Source: Acidobacteriota bacterium (GTDB lineage Bacteria > Acidobacteriota > Terriglobia > Acidiferrales > UBA7541). From it: a stretch of 64,000 nucleotides of DNA. Where the stretch lies: contig QHYH01000085.1 of the NCBI GenBank assembly GCA_003223215.1, forward strand, positions 60,326 through 124,325. Direction: 5' to 3'. Below the pieces are notes generated by a model. It had not been told where the DNA came from. It saw only the letters and a program-made list of their open reading frames with translations, and made no database searches. The position numbers and the translations under genes were made by a program. Of this stretch, positions 8,387 through 17,187 are shown in pieces (positions within the stretch are counted from its first letter, which is position 1; each line of letters opens with the position of its first letter).

Positions 8387-10831
8387 CTAGGCACACAAGC
8401 AGTCGAGAATGGCCAGCGCCGCTTCCTTGGCGCGCGGCGCGAGACCCCCCGGTGGCCCAACACAGGAAGGGCATCCCCATTCGCATGCGCAGGAGGAAAT
8501 CAGCTCGCGCGTCTTGCGCACCAGCAGGTCGTGCGCGCGAAAAAGCGGTTCCGAGAAGCCGATGCCGCCCGGGTACGCATCATAGAGATACAGATTCGGC
8601 TCGAACAATTCGCGAGCATTTGTGGAGACAGCCTCCTCCATGCGCACCGCCACGCTTCGACCGTCTTCGGGGGCTGCCTCAGGCGGGCGCTCGCCGATGG
8701 CCGTGGCTAGATCGCGCCGGTCGCACATCAACAGCAGCGTCGCGACACACTCGAGCGCATGCAGCAAGCCCAACATGCCCGACTGTCGTTCGCTGACGGA
8801 AAAGGGAAGCGACTCGAGCATCGGGCGCTCCAGCGTAACCCAGTAAGCCGTCGTGTGCATTTCGTTTTCGGGCAGTTCCAGCTTGCCGTCACCGATGGTT
8901 TCGTTCGTAAAGAACTTGATTTTCTTGAAGCCCACAACCTGCGAGCGAACCAGAACGTCCCCATGGGAATGGGAGTGCGCCGATGCACTCCGTGGGCTTG
9001 CGCTGAGCGCCTTCGCCTCGCTCAGGGTGGCCGGGGCAGGGTGGTTGCCCCGGTCTGAGGCGGCGACTTCGAGGACGCGCACCTGGGTGTAGCGCACGGC
9101 GTCGGTGTAATAATCGACAGCGACTCCCTTCACGTAGGCCTTGCGTTCTTTGAAGTCCAGATGCTCGACGTGGTATTGCTGCCCGCCGTGCAGATAAATC
9201 GCTTTTTCGTGCACGAAAACCAGTGCGCTCGGAAAGTCAATTTCGCCGACAACGTTCGGTTCCCCGCTGATGTCGATGATCACGAAATTGTCGCTTGTGA
9301 CCGAGCGAAGGCTCACGGTGTCGGCCGGATAGGCTTCCTGGGTCCAGTGATAATTCTCGCCCGCGAGATGCAGAAACCCGGCCTCCGCAAGCCGCGCGCA
9401 AAGATCCGGAAGGTCCACGTCGCCGAACTTTTCACGGGGGGCGATCGGCAATTCAAAAGCCGCGCATTTCAGGTGATTGATGAGGATTTCCAGATTGTCC
9501 GGCTGAATGAAGGCGTGCTCGGGCGTGTGACCGAAGAAGTAATCCGGGTGGCGCACCATGAATTGATCGAGCGGCGCGGATGAAGCCACCAGCACGGCGC
9601 AGGAGCTTCCGCTGCGGCGCCCGGCGCGGCCCGCGCGTTGCCAGGTGGCCGAAATCGTGCCGGGATAGCCCGCCATCACCACGGAGTCGAGCGAACCGAC
9701 GTCGATGCCCAATTCGAGCGCGCTCGTCGAGACCACGCCGCGGATTTTTCCTTCACGCAGGCCGCGCTCGATTTCGCGCCGCTCGTTTGGCAAGTATCCG
9801 CCCCGGTAGCCGCGAATGGTTTCCGGTTTTCCCGGCAGATGCGGGTTCGCCCGCTGCAAGCAAGTAAGAAGAATTTCTGTGTGCAGACGGGAATTTGCAA
9901 AAACGATCGTTTGCAGTTCGTGCTTCAGAAACTCCTGTGCAACTCGCGCCGATTCGTTGATGTAATTGCGGCGAATGCCCAGCGCTCGATTAACCGTCGG
10001 AGGATTGTAGAAGACAAAAGTTTTCGCTGCGGCAGGCGCGCCGTTGGAATCGAGGACTGCAACCTTGGATTCGAGGAGGCGAGAAGCCAGTTCGCCGGGA
10101 TTTGCGATGGTCGCGGAGCAGCAAATGAATTGCGGCTCGCGTCCGTAAAAACGCGCGATGCGGCGCAGCCGGCGAAGGACATTGCACAGATGGCTGCCGA
10201 AAACGCCGCGGTAGGTGTGCAGTTCGTCGAGAACGATGTACCGCAGATTCTCGAACAGCCGCGTCCAACGCGTGTGGTGCGGAAGAATTCCCGTGTGCAG
10301 CATATCCGGATTGGTCAGGACCGCGTGACCTTTTTCGCGAATGGCTTTGCGGGCATCGCCAGGCGTGTCGCCGTCGTAGGTGAAAACGCCGAAACCGTGA
10401 TCCAGCCGCTGGTTGAGGTCGTAAAGTTCTGCGAGTTGATCCTGCGCGAGCGCTTTTGTGGGGAAAAGATACAGCGCGCGGGTGTCGGAGTTTTCCAGAA
10501 TTGCGTTCAGGACGGGCAGGTTGTAGCAAAGCGTTTTGCCGGAAGCGGTGGGCGTGACAATCACAACATTTCTTCCTGAGTGTACCGCCTCGGCGGCGGC
10601 TGCTTGGTGTGTGTAAAGGCGGCTTACACCCTTTGCGGCATAAGCGGAACGGAGCTTCCCGTTCACCCACCCCGGAAAGTCGGCCCATTGCGCTTCCCGT
10701 GCGGGGAAGTGACGAATGGCGGTGAGAATCTCGCGGTTGTGATCGCGTGCGGCAAACTCGTCGAGCACTTCGTGGACCCGCGCGATGGCACTGCATTCTT
10801 TGGCTCTTTGCACCGCCAGCGATTCCGGCAT
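8387..10831 (-). CDS. mrfA: YprA/MrfA-type DExH helicase with C-terminal Cys4 (DUF1998/MZB) domain
   Basis: A superfamily 2 helicase of 814 residues. It shows Walker A (PTASGKTLCY), a DELH Walker B box, a SAT-like motif (CSATIANPGE), the motif VI-like QRAGRAGR, and a C-terminal zinc-binding cluster (CACEWGCPSCVGPP, four cysteines) typical of YprA/MrfA. With the adjoining exonuclease it forms the MrfAB repair pair. I chose the ATG at 10831 because a strong GGAGGG lies about 6 nt upstream. The frame stays open to 10915, but that extension has no good ribosome site. Residues about 590-620 hold an Ala/Ser/His-rich insertion encoded by three back-to-back inverted repeats (8973-9053), absent as far as I recall from typical family members. 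Confidence 0.9.
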   Translation of the reverse strand: MPESLAVQRAKECSAIARVHEVLDEFAARDHNREILTAIRHFPAREAQWADFPGWVNGKLRSAYAAKGVSRLYTHQAAAAEAVHSGRNVVIVTPTASGKTLCYNLPVLNAILENSDTRALYLFPTKALAQDQLAELYDLNQRLDHGFGVFTYDGDTPGDARKAIREKGHAVLTNPDMLHTGILPHHTRWTRLFENLRYIVLDELHTYRGVFGSHLCNVLRRLRRIARFYGREPQFICCSATIANPGELASRLLESKVAVLDSNGAPAAAKTFVFYNPPTVNRALGIRRNYINESARVAQEFLKHELQTIVFANSRLHTEILLTCLQRANPHLPGKPETIRGYRGGYLPNERREIERGLREGKIRGVVSTSALELGIDVGSLDSVVMAGYPGTISATWQRAGRAGRRSGSSCAVLVASSAPLDQFMVRHPDYFFGHTPEHAFIQPDNLEILINHLKCAAFELPIAPREKFGDVDLPDLCARLAEAGFLHLAGENYHWTQEAYPADTVSLRSVTSDNFVIIDISGEPNVVGEIDFPSALVFVHEKAIYLHGGQQYHVEHLDFKERKAYVKGVAVDYYTDAVRYTQVRVLEVAASDRGNHPAPATLSEAKALSASPRSASAHSHSHGDVLVRSQVVGFKKIKFFTNETIGDGKLELPENEMHTTAYWVTLERPMLESLPFSVSERQSGMLGLLHALECVATLLLMCDRRDLATAIGERPPEAAPEDGRSVAVRMEEAVSTNARELFEPNLYLYDAYPGGIGFSEPLFRAHDLLVRKTRELISSCACEWGCPSCVGPPGGLAPRAKEAALAILDCLCA
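8973..9053. repeat. Three consecutive inverted repeats inside the mrfA helicase gene
   Basis: GAGTGC/GCACTC arms span 8973-8990, CTGAGCG/CGCTCAG spans 9003-9025 and CCGGGGCA/TGCCCCGG spans 9031-9053. The three hairpins follow each other within 81 bp and keep the helicase frame open. They encode a low-complexity Ser/Ala/His stretch. This looks like an intergenic-type palindromic repeat (REP- or RPE-like) inserted in frame. Confidence 0.6.
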
Positions 10832-10932
10832 GAAAAACCCTCCAAAAGCCTGCATAGCCAGGCAATAGATTCGCCTTTTGTTCGCCAAAGTAACATGCGG
10901 CTCAGTAACTCGCAAGGGGAAATCAGGTGAAA

Positions 10933-12132
10933 TCAGGAGTGGGTGCGCAGGCGGAGGATCAGGAGGGCCCCGGCGAAGAAGAGAATCGTGGAGGCGGCGA
11001 AGGCGGTTTGCACGTTGAAAACGCTCCAGAGAGAGCCCACCAGAAGGCTCGAGACGAAATCGCCGACCGCATTGACCGCGGCGAGAGTACCGAAGGCCAT
11101 GCCGTGCTGCTCCTGGGGCACGAGTTCCGCGGAGAGGGAGTCTTCGAGGGCTTCCTCCGTGCCAATGTAGAGACCAGCCAGAATGAAGATCACGACGAGC
11201 AGCGCTAAAGAATGCGTTCCCGTCGATAGGAGCATCGCGGTGACTCCCGCCAGCGTATAGCCCGCGGCCAGGACGCTCTTGCGGCTTGCGATGTGATCAC
11301 TGAGCCAGCCGCTGAGATACGCGGAGCCGGCGTAGAAGACGTTACGCAGGGTGTAGAGGCCGACGGCGAGGCTGGCAGCGTGCTTGAGGCCGTGCACGGG
11401 CGCAAGCATGCGCGAGGCGTAAAGAATCAGCAATGAATGAGAGAAATCGCCGGCTCCGAAAACCCCCACGCCGACAAGCAGGCGGCGGAAGTGAATCGGG
11501 AGCGCCTTCAGTCCGAGCAAGAGGGAACGTTGCGAGGGGGTGGTCAAGGTCCGTTCGCGCACCAGCAACCAGAAGCATGCCACGGCGACGAAGCCCGGAA
11601 GGAGCGTCCAGAAAAAAACCTTGCGATAGGAATGATCGGTCACACGGAGAAGCCAGAGCGCGGTGAGCGGGCCGACGATGGCGCCGAGCGTGTCCATCAG
11701 GCGCTCGAGACCGAAGGCGCGGCCGTAGGCGTTGGGTGGAACGTCCGCGGCCAGAAGCGCTTTCCGCGCCGGGGAGCGCACGCCGCGGCCAAGCCAGGCT
11801 CCGACGCGTCCGAGAAGCACTTGGTAGGCGCAAGAAGCGAGACCGAAGGATGCCGTGCATAGCGCCGTTACGGCGTAGCCCAGTACAGCAAGCGGCTTAC
11901 GGCGCTTCAGCGTGTCGGTGTAATGCCCGGCGATGAGCTTCGCGAAACTCGAGAGACCGTCGGCGACGCCTTCGATGGCGCCGAGCCAGGCCGGCCCTGC
12001 GCCAATCGCTCCAAGAAAAGCAGGCAAAACCGCCGTGGCTGTTTCGTGGCTCCAGTCGCTAAACAGGCTGGTGAGGCCAACGCCCAGAACGGTGCGGTTG
12101 AGCCAGGGTTGTTTCTCTGCGGCCTCGGACAT
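10933..12132 (-). CDS. Major facilitator superfamily transporter
   Basis: A 399-residue polytopic membrane protein with about 11-12 hydrophobic helices. Between helices 2 and 3 is the MFS-type basic loop (GHYTDTLKRRKPL), and a matching loop lies in the second half (GWLSDHIASRKSV). The start MSEAAEKQP at 12132 is preferred; the frame is open to 12489, but that extension runs into the DUF190 gene and is low complexity. No strong Shine-Dalgarno is visible. It lies 103 bp downstream of the DUF190 gene and may belong to the fluoride-responsive unit. Substrate unknown. Confidence 0.8.
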   Translation of the reverse strand: MSEAAEKQPWLNRTVLGVGLTSLFSDWSHETATAVLPAFLGAIGAGPAWLGAIEGVADGLSSFAKLIAGHYTDTLKRRKPLAVLGYAVTALCTASFGLASCAYQVLLGRVGAWLGRGVRSPARKALLAADVPPNAYGRAFGLERLMDTLGAIVGPLTALWLLRVTDHSYRKVFFWTLLPGFVAVACFWLLVRERTLTTPSQRSLLLGLKALPIHFRRLLVGVGVFGAGDFSHSLLILYASRMLAPVHGLKHAASLAVGLYTLRNVFYAGSAYLSGWLSDHIASRKSVLAAGYTLAGVTAMLLSTGTHSLALLVVIFILAGLYIGTEEALEDSLSAELVPQEQHGMAFGTLAAVNAVGDFVSSLLVGSLWSVFNVQTAFAASTILFFAGALLILRLRTHS

Positions 12133-12235
12133 AAGGGGGCAGTTTACACAACTTTCACCTCGAGAGCTCCGAAGAGCGAGGCGATCTCGGCGGTTTGCGC
12201 TTCGTGCCCGACGGCGTTGGATCGCGATTCCCCGG

Positions 12236-12583
12236 CTATCTTTTAGCGGGGCGGTAAAGGATGACGCGGACTTTCTCCAAGGTGATGAGGCCACCATCCA
12301 CCATTTCGTCCAGCCGGGGAAGGAGTTGTTCAATGCGCTCGGTGGACTCGATGACCTCGAGAACGATGGGCAGATCCTGGGAAAGGCGAAGGATTTTGTC
12401 GGTGTGGTAGACGCTCGAGCCACCGTAGCCCGCGACGCCGCGAAGAACGGTCGCACCGGAGAAACCTTCCTTGCGCAGCATTTCGACAATGGCTTCGTAG
12501 AGCGGCTTGCCGTGCCATTTGTCGGACTCGCCGATGTGGATGCGCATCAGGGTGCGTTCGCCCTCGAATTTTTGATGTGGCAT
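12236..12583 (-). CDS. DUF190 family PII-like protein
   Basis: 115 residues. The sequence follows the DUF190 pattern: an N-terminal RIHIGESDKWHGKPLYEAIV strand-helix, the loop GFSGATVLRGVAGYGGSSVYHT, then LPIVLEVIESTERIEQLLP and a C-terminal KVRVILYRP strand. DUF190 proteins have a ferredoxin-like, PII-like fold and are commonly found beside crcB fluoride channels, as here. They are presumed to regulate or assist the channel; the ligand is not certain. The gap to the crcB stop is 206 bp with no gene in it. Confidence 0.85.
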   Translation of the reverse strand: MPHQKFEGERTLMRIHIGESDKWHGKPLYEAIVEMLRKEGFSGATVLRGVAGYGGSSVYHTDKILRLSQDLPIVLEVIESTERIEQLLPRLDEMVDGGLITLEKVRVILYRPAKR

Positions 12584-12789
12584 TTTGGGAGTCTCAGTTT
12601 CGAGTTCTAAGTCTTAAATAAGAAAGAAGATTTAGCCCAAATTCCCGCTTTTATCGTCACTAACACCATCTGCGACCGGTAAGCCCGAATGTTGAGATCC
12701 CGACCGCGCCGCATAAGCTCAGGATGACACATTCTCGCGCGCATCGTTCTAAGAGGGCACGATATATCCCGGCCCTACCGTCGTCTCAA

Positions 12790-13161
12790 CTAGAATTTGT
12801 TGGCGAGCCGGATGCCGGCCACGGACAACAGCAGGCCTGCCAGCACGCTCGCACCCACGTAGGCTGTTGCGCCGAGCCACTCCCCGTCTTCCAGCATTTT
12901 GGCCGTTTCCCAGCCAAAGCTGGAGAAAGTCGTGTAGCCTCCAAAGAAGCCGACAGTGATGGCCATGCGCCAGTCCGCAGGCAGCACCATGCGATTCATG
13001 GTGAACTGGCCGATCAAGCCGAGGAAGAAGCAGCCAGTCAAATTGACGAGCAGCGTGCCGTAGGGGAAAGCGCTGCCCGCGCGAAGGTGCACGAGACCCT
13101 GGAGGCCGTAGCGCGCGAGCGTGCCCACCGCGCCAAAGATAGCAACCAGCAAGAGTTGCAA
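12790..13161 (-). CDS. crcB: Fluoride channel CrcB/Fluc
   Basis: 123 residues and four transmembrane helices, as is usual for Fluc monomers, which assemble as antiparallel dimers and let fluoride leave the cytoplasm. Diagnostic sequences are GAVGTLARYGL near the N-terminus, PYGTLLVNLTGCFFLG, and VGFFGGYTTFSSFGWET, the last including the conserved TTFSSF pore segment and the Gly-rich turn tied to the central sodium site. The start is a TTG at 13161 with AGGGAG about 7 nt upstream. A fluoride riboswitch lies 71 nt upstream, so expression should rise with fluoride. Confidence 0.93.
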   Translation of the reverse strand: MQLLLVAIFGAVGTLARYGLQGLVHLRAGSAFPYGTLLVNLTGCFFLGLIGQFTMNRMVLPADWRMAITVGFFGGYTTFSSFGWETAKMLEDGEWLGATAYVGASVLAGLLLSVAGIRLANKF

Positions 13162-13231
13162 GGCGTCTCCCTTCCGCGGCGTGGCGGCACGCGACGGAGT
13201 CGTTCCAAACTCGCTCGGCAGTCCCCGAAGG

Positions 13232-13296
13232 ATCGCCGCAAGCCACCATCAGACCCGGTCAAAAGCGGCCCGGTCATGGCGAACTCCATCGCCCTC
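13232..13296 (-). promoter_or_regulatory. Fluoride riboswitch (crcB motif)
   Basis: Read on the minus strand, the leader starts GGGCGATGGAGTTCGCC, in which GGCG pairs with CGCC to make P1. A second stem pairs GACCGG with CCGGGTC around a variable loop. It ends with the conserved TGATGG followed by TGGCTTGC. Loop bases GAGTT can form the expected pseudoknot with GGCTT, partly through wobble pairs. Sequence order and loop conservation match the crcB motif known to bind fluoride. It sits directly upstream of crcB. Confidence 0.88.
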
Positions 13297-13308
13297 AAAT
13301 TGCGTTCT

Positions 13309-13314
13309 ATTGTA
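13309..13314 (-). promoter_or_regulatory. Putative -10 box (TACAAT) for the fluoride operon
   Basis: TACAAT on the minus strand would place transcription start near 13302, a few bases before the riboswitch. No good -35 hexamer was found at 16-18 bp, so only the -10 is proposed. Confidence 0.45.
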
Positions 13315-13492
13315 GCAGCTGCTCGCGTTCGGAGCGTCGACCAGGCCTCGGAGATGACTCGGAGATGCCCGACGAAAGCGCCATGCCGCGCCAAACGAGT
13401 CTGGAATGGATCAGGAGCTCCGATGGCTCCCCTTATTCTTCTGTAATAGTTCACTCTGGACCCCTTGGAGGTCGTGTAAATCGTTTAGAATG

Positions 13493-13509
13493 AACACTGA
13501 AGCAGTGTT
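13493..13509. repeat. Perfect 7-3-7 inverted repeat
   Basis: AACACTG and CAGTGTT flank a 3-nt AAG loop. It could be an RNA hairpin near the 5' end of a plus-strand transcript or a protein-binding site. A TTGGAG/TAGAAT pair with short spacing lies just upstream but is suboptimal as a promoter. Confidence 0.4.
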
Positions 13510-13599
13510 GACCTGGGTTGGGACAAAAACAGTGCAATCCTCGACTGCCTCCGTGGCTGTCTTTTGTGCCGAACCTCCCACCGCCAGGGCACCGGGCAG

Positions 13600-13624
13600 A
13601 AAAAAAACGGCAGAAGCTCTGCCG
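13600..13624 (-). terminator. Rho-independent terminator, minus strand
   Basis: Read on the minus strand, a perfect 7-bp stem (CGGCAGA/TCTGCCG, 3-nt loop) is followed directly by eight T residues. No minus-strand protein gene ends here, so the transcript it stops is unknown. Confidence 0.7.
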
Positions 13625-13802
13625 CCCTTTTGACTCACGATGACGTGTGCTTCGAGAAGGAAGGCCGAGGAAGAGTTGCGTGGATGCGCGGTGGGGCCAG
13701 AGTCAGTGCCGCAAAAGAGGTATGGTTGAGGGGCGGAATCCAGCGTTGTGGGGACGCGGCTCGCGCTAAAGCGCGCCGCTAGGACTGCGTGGTGGCGAGG
13801 GT

Positions 13803-14864
13803 GTGTTAAGCAAACCGACAAACAGGAGCAAGAACGACCGGGACAACCTGGCCAAAAAGCGGCTGACCTGCTCCTTCTTGGTTCTTTTGTTTGGCGCGAC
13901 GGGAGCGGTTGACTGGACAAGCAAGCCGGAGAGCGAAATCGCAAGAGGCGATCAATTCGAGCGGCGAGTCGCCATTACCGTGGATGATTTGCCGGGGGCG
14001 ATTCCGGCGAGGCCAACGGCCAACGGGGAATTGCGCGAGCTCGAGCGGTACAACGAGGCGATTCCTGCCATCCTGAAAGCCCATCGCGCTCCCGCCACCG
14101 GGTTTGTCAACGAAAAGAAGCTGCACGTGGCCGGAGAACGAGATGCGCGGGTGGCGCTGTTGCAAAAGTGGATCGACGCGGGTTTCGAGCTGGGAAATCA
14201 TACCTACGCGCACGTCAATTTCAATCAAGTCTCCGTCGCGGAGATGGAGGACGATACGATTCGCGGGGAAGTGGTTACGCGTTCGCTGCTGATGGCCGCG
14301 GGGAAGCCCGAGCGCTATTTCCGGTATCCGTACCTTGCCACCGGCCCCACACAAGAGCGCAAGGAAACCTTTGAGGCATTTTTGAAAAGTAGGGGATACA
14401 GGAATGCTCCCGTCACGGTGGACAATGCGGATTACATGTTTAACGACGTCCTGCATGAAGCGCTGGCGCAAAAAGATGCCAAGCTGGCCGAACAGACAAA
14501 ACGGGAGTACTTGCAATTCGTACAAACCGAGTTTGCCTATTTTGAAGAAGCCGCAAAAAAACTGTTTGGGCGAGAGATCCCCCAAGTCTTTCTGATGCAC
14601 GACAACCAAATCAATAGCGAAACGCTGGACGAACTGCTTGGTCTTTTGCAAAAGCGTGGCTACCAGTTTGTGTCGCTCGACGAAGCTCTTGCCGATTCTG
14701 CGTACGCGACTCCGGATCGCTTCGTTGGTACCGCAGGGATCTCCTGGATCGAGCGATGGAGAGTTTTCTTTGGGCAAAAAGCCGACTACGAGCGCGACCC
14801 CGACCCGCCGGAATGGGTCATGAAGAGATTCCGGGAAATCCGCGGAGCGGCAGCGAATCAATAG
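13803..14864 (+). CDS. Secreted polysaccharide deacetylase (NodB-like, CE4)
   Basis: The protein has 353 residues. A basic N-terminus and hydrophobic segment (CSFLVLLFGATGAV) act as signal peptide or anchor. NodB-fold motifs are ITVDDLP (the catalytic Asp pair), NHTYAHVN (the H-x3-H zinc ligands) and RYPYLATG (the RxPY substrate motif). LMHDNQINSETLDELL near residue 265 is the C-terminal Leu/His motif. It should remove N-acetyl groups from a surface or environmental polysaccharide in the periplasm or outside. The GTG start at 13803 is the only one before the signal sequence. It overlaps the convergent TonB receptor gene by 7 bp. Confidence 0.85.
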   Translation: MLSKPTNRSKNDRDNLAKKRLTCSFLVLLFGATGAVDWTSKPESEIARGDQFERRVAITVDDLPGAIPARPTANGELRELERYNEAIPAILKAHRAPATGFVNEKKLHVAGERDARVALLQKWIDAGFELGNHTYAHVNFNQVSVAEMEDDTIRGEVVTRSLLMAAGKPERYFRYPYLATGPTQERKETFEAFLKSRGYRNAPVTVDNADYMFNDVLHEALAQKDAKLAEQTKREYLQFVQTEFAYFEEAAKKLFGREIPQVFLMHDNQINSETLDELLGLLQKRGYQFVSLDEALADSAYATPDRFVGTAGISWIERWRVFFGQKADYERDPDPPEWVMKRFREIRGAAANQ

Positions 14865-17098
14865 TGAAAGCGATAGCGCAGCTGGACGAGCATTTCGCGC
14901 GGCTTGAGAAAGTGCGTGCCGCCGAAGGTGAAGCTGTTGTCGAGCAGCACGCGGCGATTGGCGACGTTGATGGCCTGCAGATTGACGGAGAAGCGCTCGC
15001 CGAACTCCTTGCCGAGCGTGAGATCAAACGTGGTGTGCGGCTGAAGATGGTCGCCCGGAGTCATTGGCGTCTGGCTGCCGTTGGTGAAGCCGGAAGCGTA
15101 GTAGACGTCGGTGGACGCGTAAGCCTGCCACGGCAGAGTCAACTGACTACCGAGGTGCAGCGTGTGGCGCTGATCGTGGTCCAGCAAGCCGCAACCGCCG
15201 CCAAAAGAAAAATCCGTAAGGCCGCCGTTGATGCCACCGCAGCCGAGTGCGAGCTGATTTGAGTACGTGAGGTAGATCTGGCCACGCTTGTGGAGACGTG
15301 GTGAGCGCAGCGTGAGTTCCCAGCCGTTGATGCGAGCACCTTCAATGGTGATGGGAATGAAAATCTCCGAATTGTTGAAATTGTTGTGGTCGAAGAAGTT
15401 GCTGGCTCGAGTGAGAAAGTTGTCGGCGTCTAGTGTCCAGCCGCGGAGAGGGATGGTGACGCCGAACTGGTGTTCCTCGTCGCGCTCGCCATGGAGCGGC
15501 GCGAATCCGAGGTTTTGGCTTGTGGCGAGTTGCAAAAGCGGGCCGGAGACGGTGAGCAAAGGAGGCGCTTGATAGAAGTGGCCGTAAAAACCGCGAAAGA
15601 CCCACTTTAATTTCGGAACGCGAAGGGAAGCACCGAAGCGCGGGCTAGTAGCGTTCTCCACCACGCCGCCGGAAAAGTGAGTTTGCCGCACGCCGGCATT
15701 GAGCGTGAGCCAGGACGTAGCCTTGAACTGCTCTTCAGCATAGACGGCCACTTGGCCGCCCGAGGGATTGTCGACTTCGGACACAGTCGAGCCCTGGCAC
15801 TGGCTTTGCGACAGGTCATGACAGTCGAGACCAAACGTCTGGTGATCCTCTTGCGCAAAGCCGTATAGACCAACCCGCAAAGTGTTGCGCTTGGCGACCC
15901 AGGAAACAGTGGCTTGGCCGCCCGCATAGTTCGAGGCGCGATCTTGAATGGCCGAAGAAGGGAAGTCTTGTGCGCTGCTCTCGTAGTTCGCGGAATTGTG
16001 ATGGAAGAAAGGCGAAACCGTGAGCAGCAGGCCGGGATTGAGCACGCGCACCCATGAGAAGGCGGCGAAGGAATCGCTTTCGCGGTTGGCGTCGCGGAGA
16101 AATTGACCGGGCATGTTGTTGGGATCGACAGGCTCAAAGGGAACCTGATAAAAGTCTCGACGGGATTGCGCCACGAAGCGAAGCTGGTCCTTCGGAGTGG
16201 CGTTGAGAATGAGCGAAGTGAAGCCGCCAAAACCGTTAGCGGCGTCGTGAATCACGCTAGCGGTGGGAGGCTCAAGCCCAAGGTTCGTACGGTTGCCGTT
16301 GAGGCTGGCGTAATACGCAAAGCGGTTAGTGTGCCCGCCAAAATTGAGCTGGTCGTCGGTTTGATAGAAATTGCCGGCGGAGAGCGTAAGCTCGGCTTCG
16401 TTGCTTCTCTCGAAGCCGGTGCGCGGCGCCACATTGAAAGTCCCATAAGTACGATCGCCATAGTCGGCAGAGTAGCTGCCGCGCTGGACTTCGAGAGCCG
16501 CAATGTCCTTCGGATCGATCTGCGGGCCAAGATTGCTGGCGATGTTGGTGTTGGGGATGGGTACGCCGTCGATGAGCCAGCTCACTTGATGGCCGCCGCG
16601 AAGGTGAAGTTGATCGTGGGTAAGATACGCCCCCGGAACGAAATCGGTAATCATGGCGAGGCTGTTGGAGCGCGATGCGCCGGGCGTTTCCTGAATCTGC
16701 AAGCGGTCCACCAGAGTTGAGGGCGTGACCGTCTCGGACTGGCCGTCTTCGGCAGAAACGGTGACCGTCTGTTTTTCTGAAGGAAGCCGCAGTGCGAGAT
16801 GCAGAATCGGCGCGGTGCCGGAAAGCACGGTAATGGTTTGCGGTTGGGTGACGAAAGTTGCATCGGAAACGGAAACGGTATATTCGCCCACCGGAACGGC
16901 CTCGAAATGGAACTCACCCGCGGAGTCACTTTGTGTGCTTTGCGTAAATTCCGAATTGCGCGCTTTGAGAATTACGGTGATACCCGGGACGGGGCGGTGC
17001 TGCGGGTCGTGCACAATGCCGCGGACGTTGCCAAAAATCGTGGCCAAGGCCCCAGCGGCCGCGAATAGGAAAACTGCCAGAACCCTAATACGCTTCAT
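14858..17098 (-). CDS. TonB-dependent outer-membrane receptor with N-terminal carboxypeptidase-regulatory-like domain
   Basis: 746 residues. After a signal peptide (1-20) comes a beta-sandwich CarboxypepD_reg-like domain (about 22-110, GNVRGIVHDPQHRPVPGITV). A plug domain follows (about 125-230, with LRGGHQVSWLIDGVPIPNTN), then a beta-barrel of alternating amphipathic strands ending in aromatic RYRFHY. This architecture is abundant in Acidobacteriota and Bacteroidota. It imports large substrates or metals using TonB energy. The small exported Cys/His-rich gene 89 bp upstream hints at a metal substrate, which is an inference. No clear TonB box was seen. Confidence 0.88.
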   Translation of the reverse strand: MKRIRVLAVFLFAAAGALATIFGNVRGIVHDPQHRPVPGITVILKARNSEFTQSTQSDSAGEFHFEAVPVGEYTVSVSDATFVTQPQTITVLSGTAPILHLALRLPSEKQTVTVSAEDGQSETVTPSTLVDRLQIQETPGASRSNSLAMITDFVPGAYLTHDQLHLRGGHQVSWLIDGVPIPNTNIASNLGPQIDPKDIAALEVQRGSYSADYGDRTYGTFNVAPRTGFERSNEAELTLSAGNFYQTDDQLNFGGHTNRFAYYASLNGNRTNLGLEPPTASVIHDAANGFGGFTSLILNATPKDQLRFVAQSRRDFYQVPFEPVDPNNMPGQFLRDANRESDSFAAFSWVRVLNPGLLLTVSPFFHHNSANYESSAQDFPSSAIQDRASNYAGGQATVSWVAKRNTLRVGLYGFAQEDHQTFGLDCHDLSQSQCQGSTVSEVDNPSGGQVAVYAEEQFKATSWLTLNAGVRQTHFSGGVVENATSPRFGASLRVPKLKWVFRGFYGHFYQAPPLLTVSGPLLQLATSQNLGFAPLHGERDEEHQFGVTIPLRGWTLDADNFLTRASNFFDHNNFNNSEIFIPITIEGARINGWELTLRSPRLHKRGQIYLTYSNQLALGCGGINGGLTDFSFGGGCGLLDHDQRHTLHLGSQLTLPWQAYASTDVYYASGFTNGSQTPMTPGDHLQPHTTFDLTLGKEFGERFSVNLQAINVANRRVLLDNSFTFGGTHFLKPREMLVQLRYRFHY

Positions 17099-17187
17099 TT
17101 TCCTCCTCCAATGGCCTAACGGCTTGGTGCGCGGACAAGATGCCCGCGGAGCGAGTGAATCAACGGTGTGGCAGGACTGGCCGCAGC

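Larger units (their letters stand above)
13315..13802. other. Non-coding region with inverted repeat and orphan terminator
   Basis: About 490 bases between the fluoride operon promoter and the deacetylase gene. It holds an inverted repeat (13493-13509) and a strong terminator hairpin (13600-13624). The open frames across it have no coding character. A small RNA is possible on either strand. Confidence 0.4.

Noticed and set aside
10933..12489. Longer 518-residue version of the MFS gene
   Set aside because: The extension overlaps the DUF190 gene in another frame and is Ser/Arg/Pro-rich. The start at 12132 gives a normal MFS length.
13411..13944. 177-residue minus-strand frame between the fluoride operon and the deacetylase
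   Set aside because: It overlaps the start of the deacetylase gene, has no domain, and contains a strong terminator hairpin.
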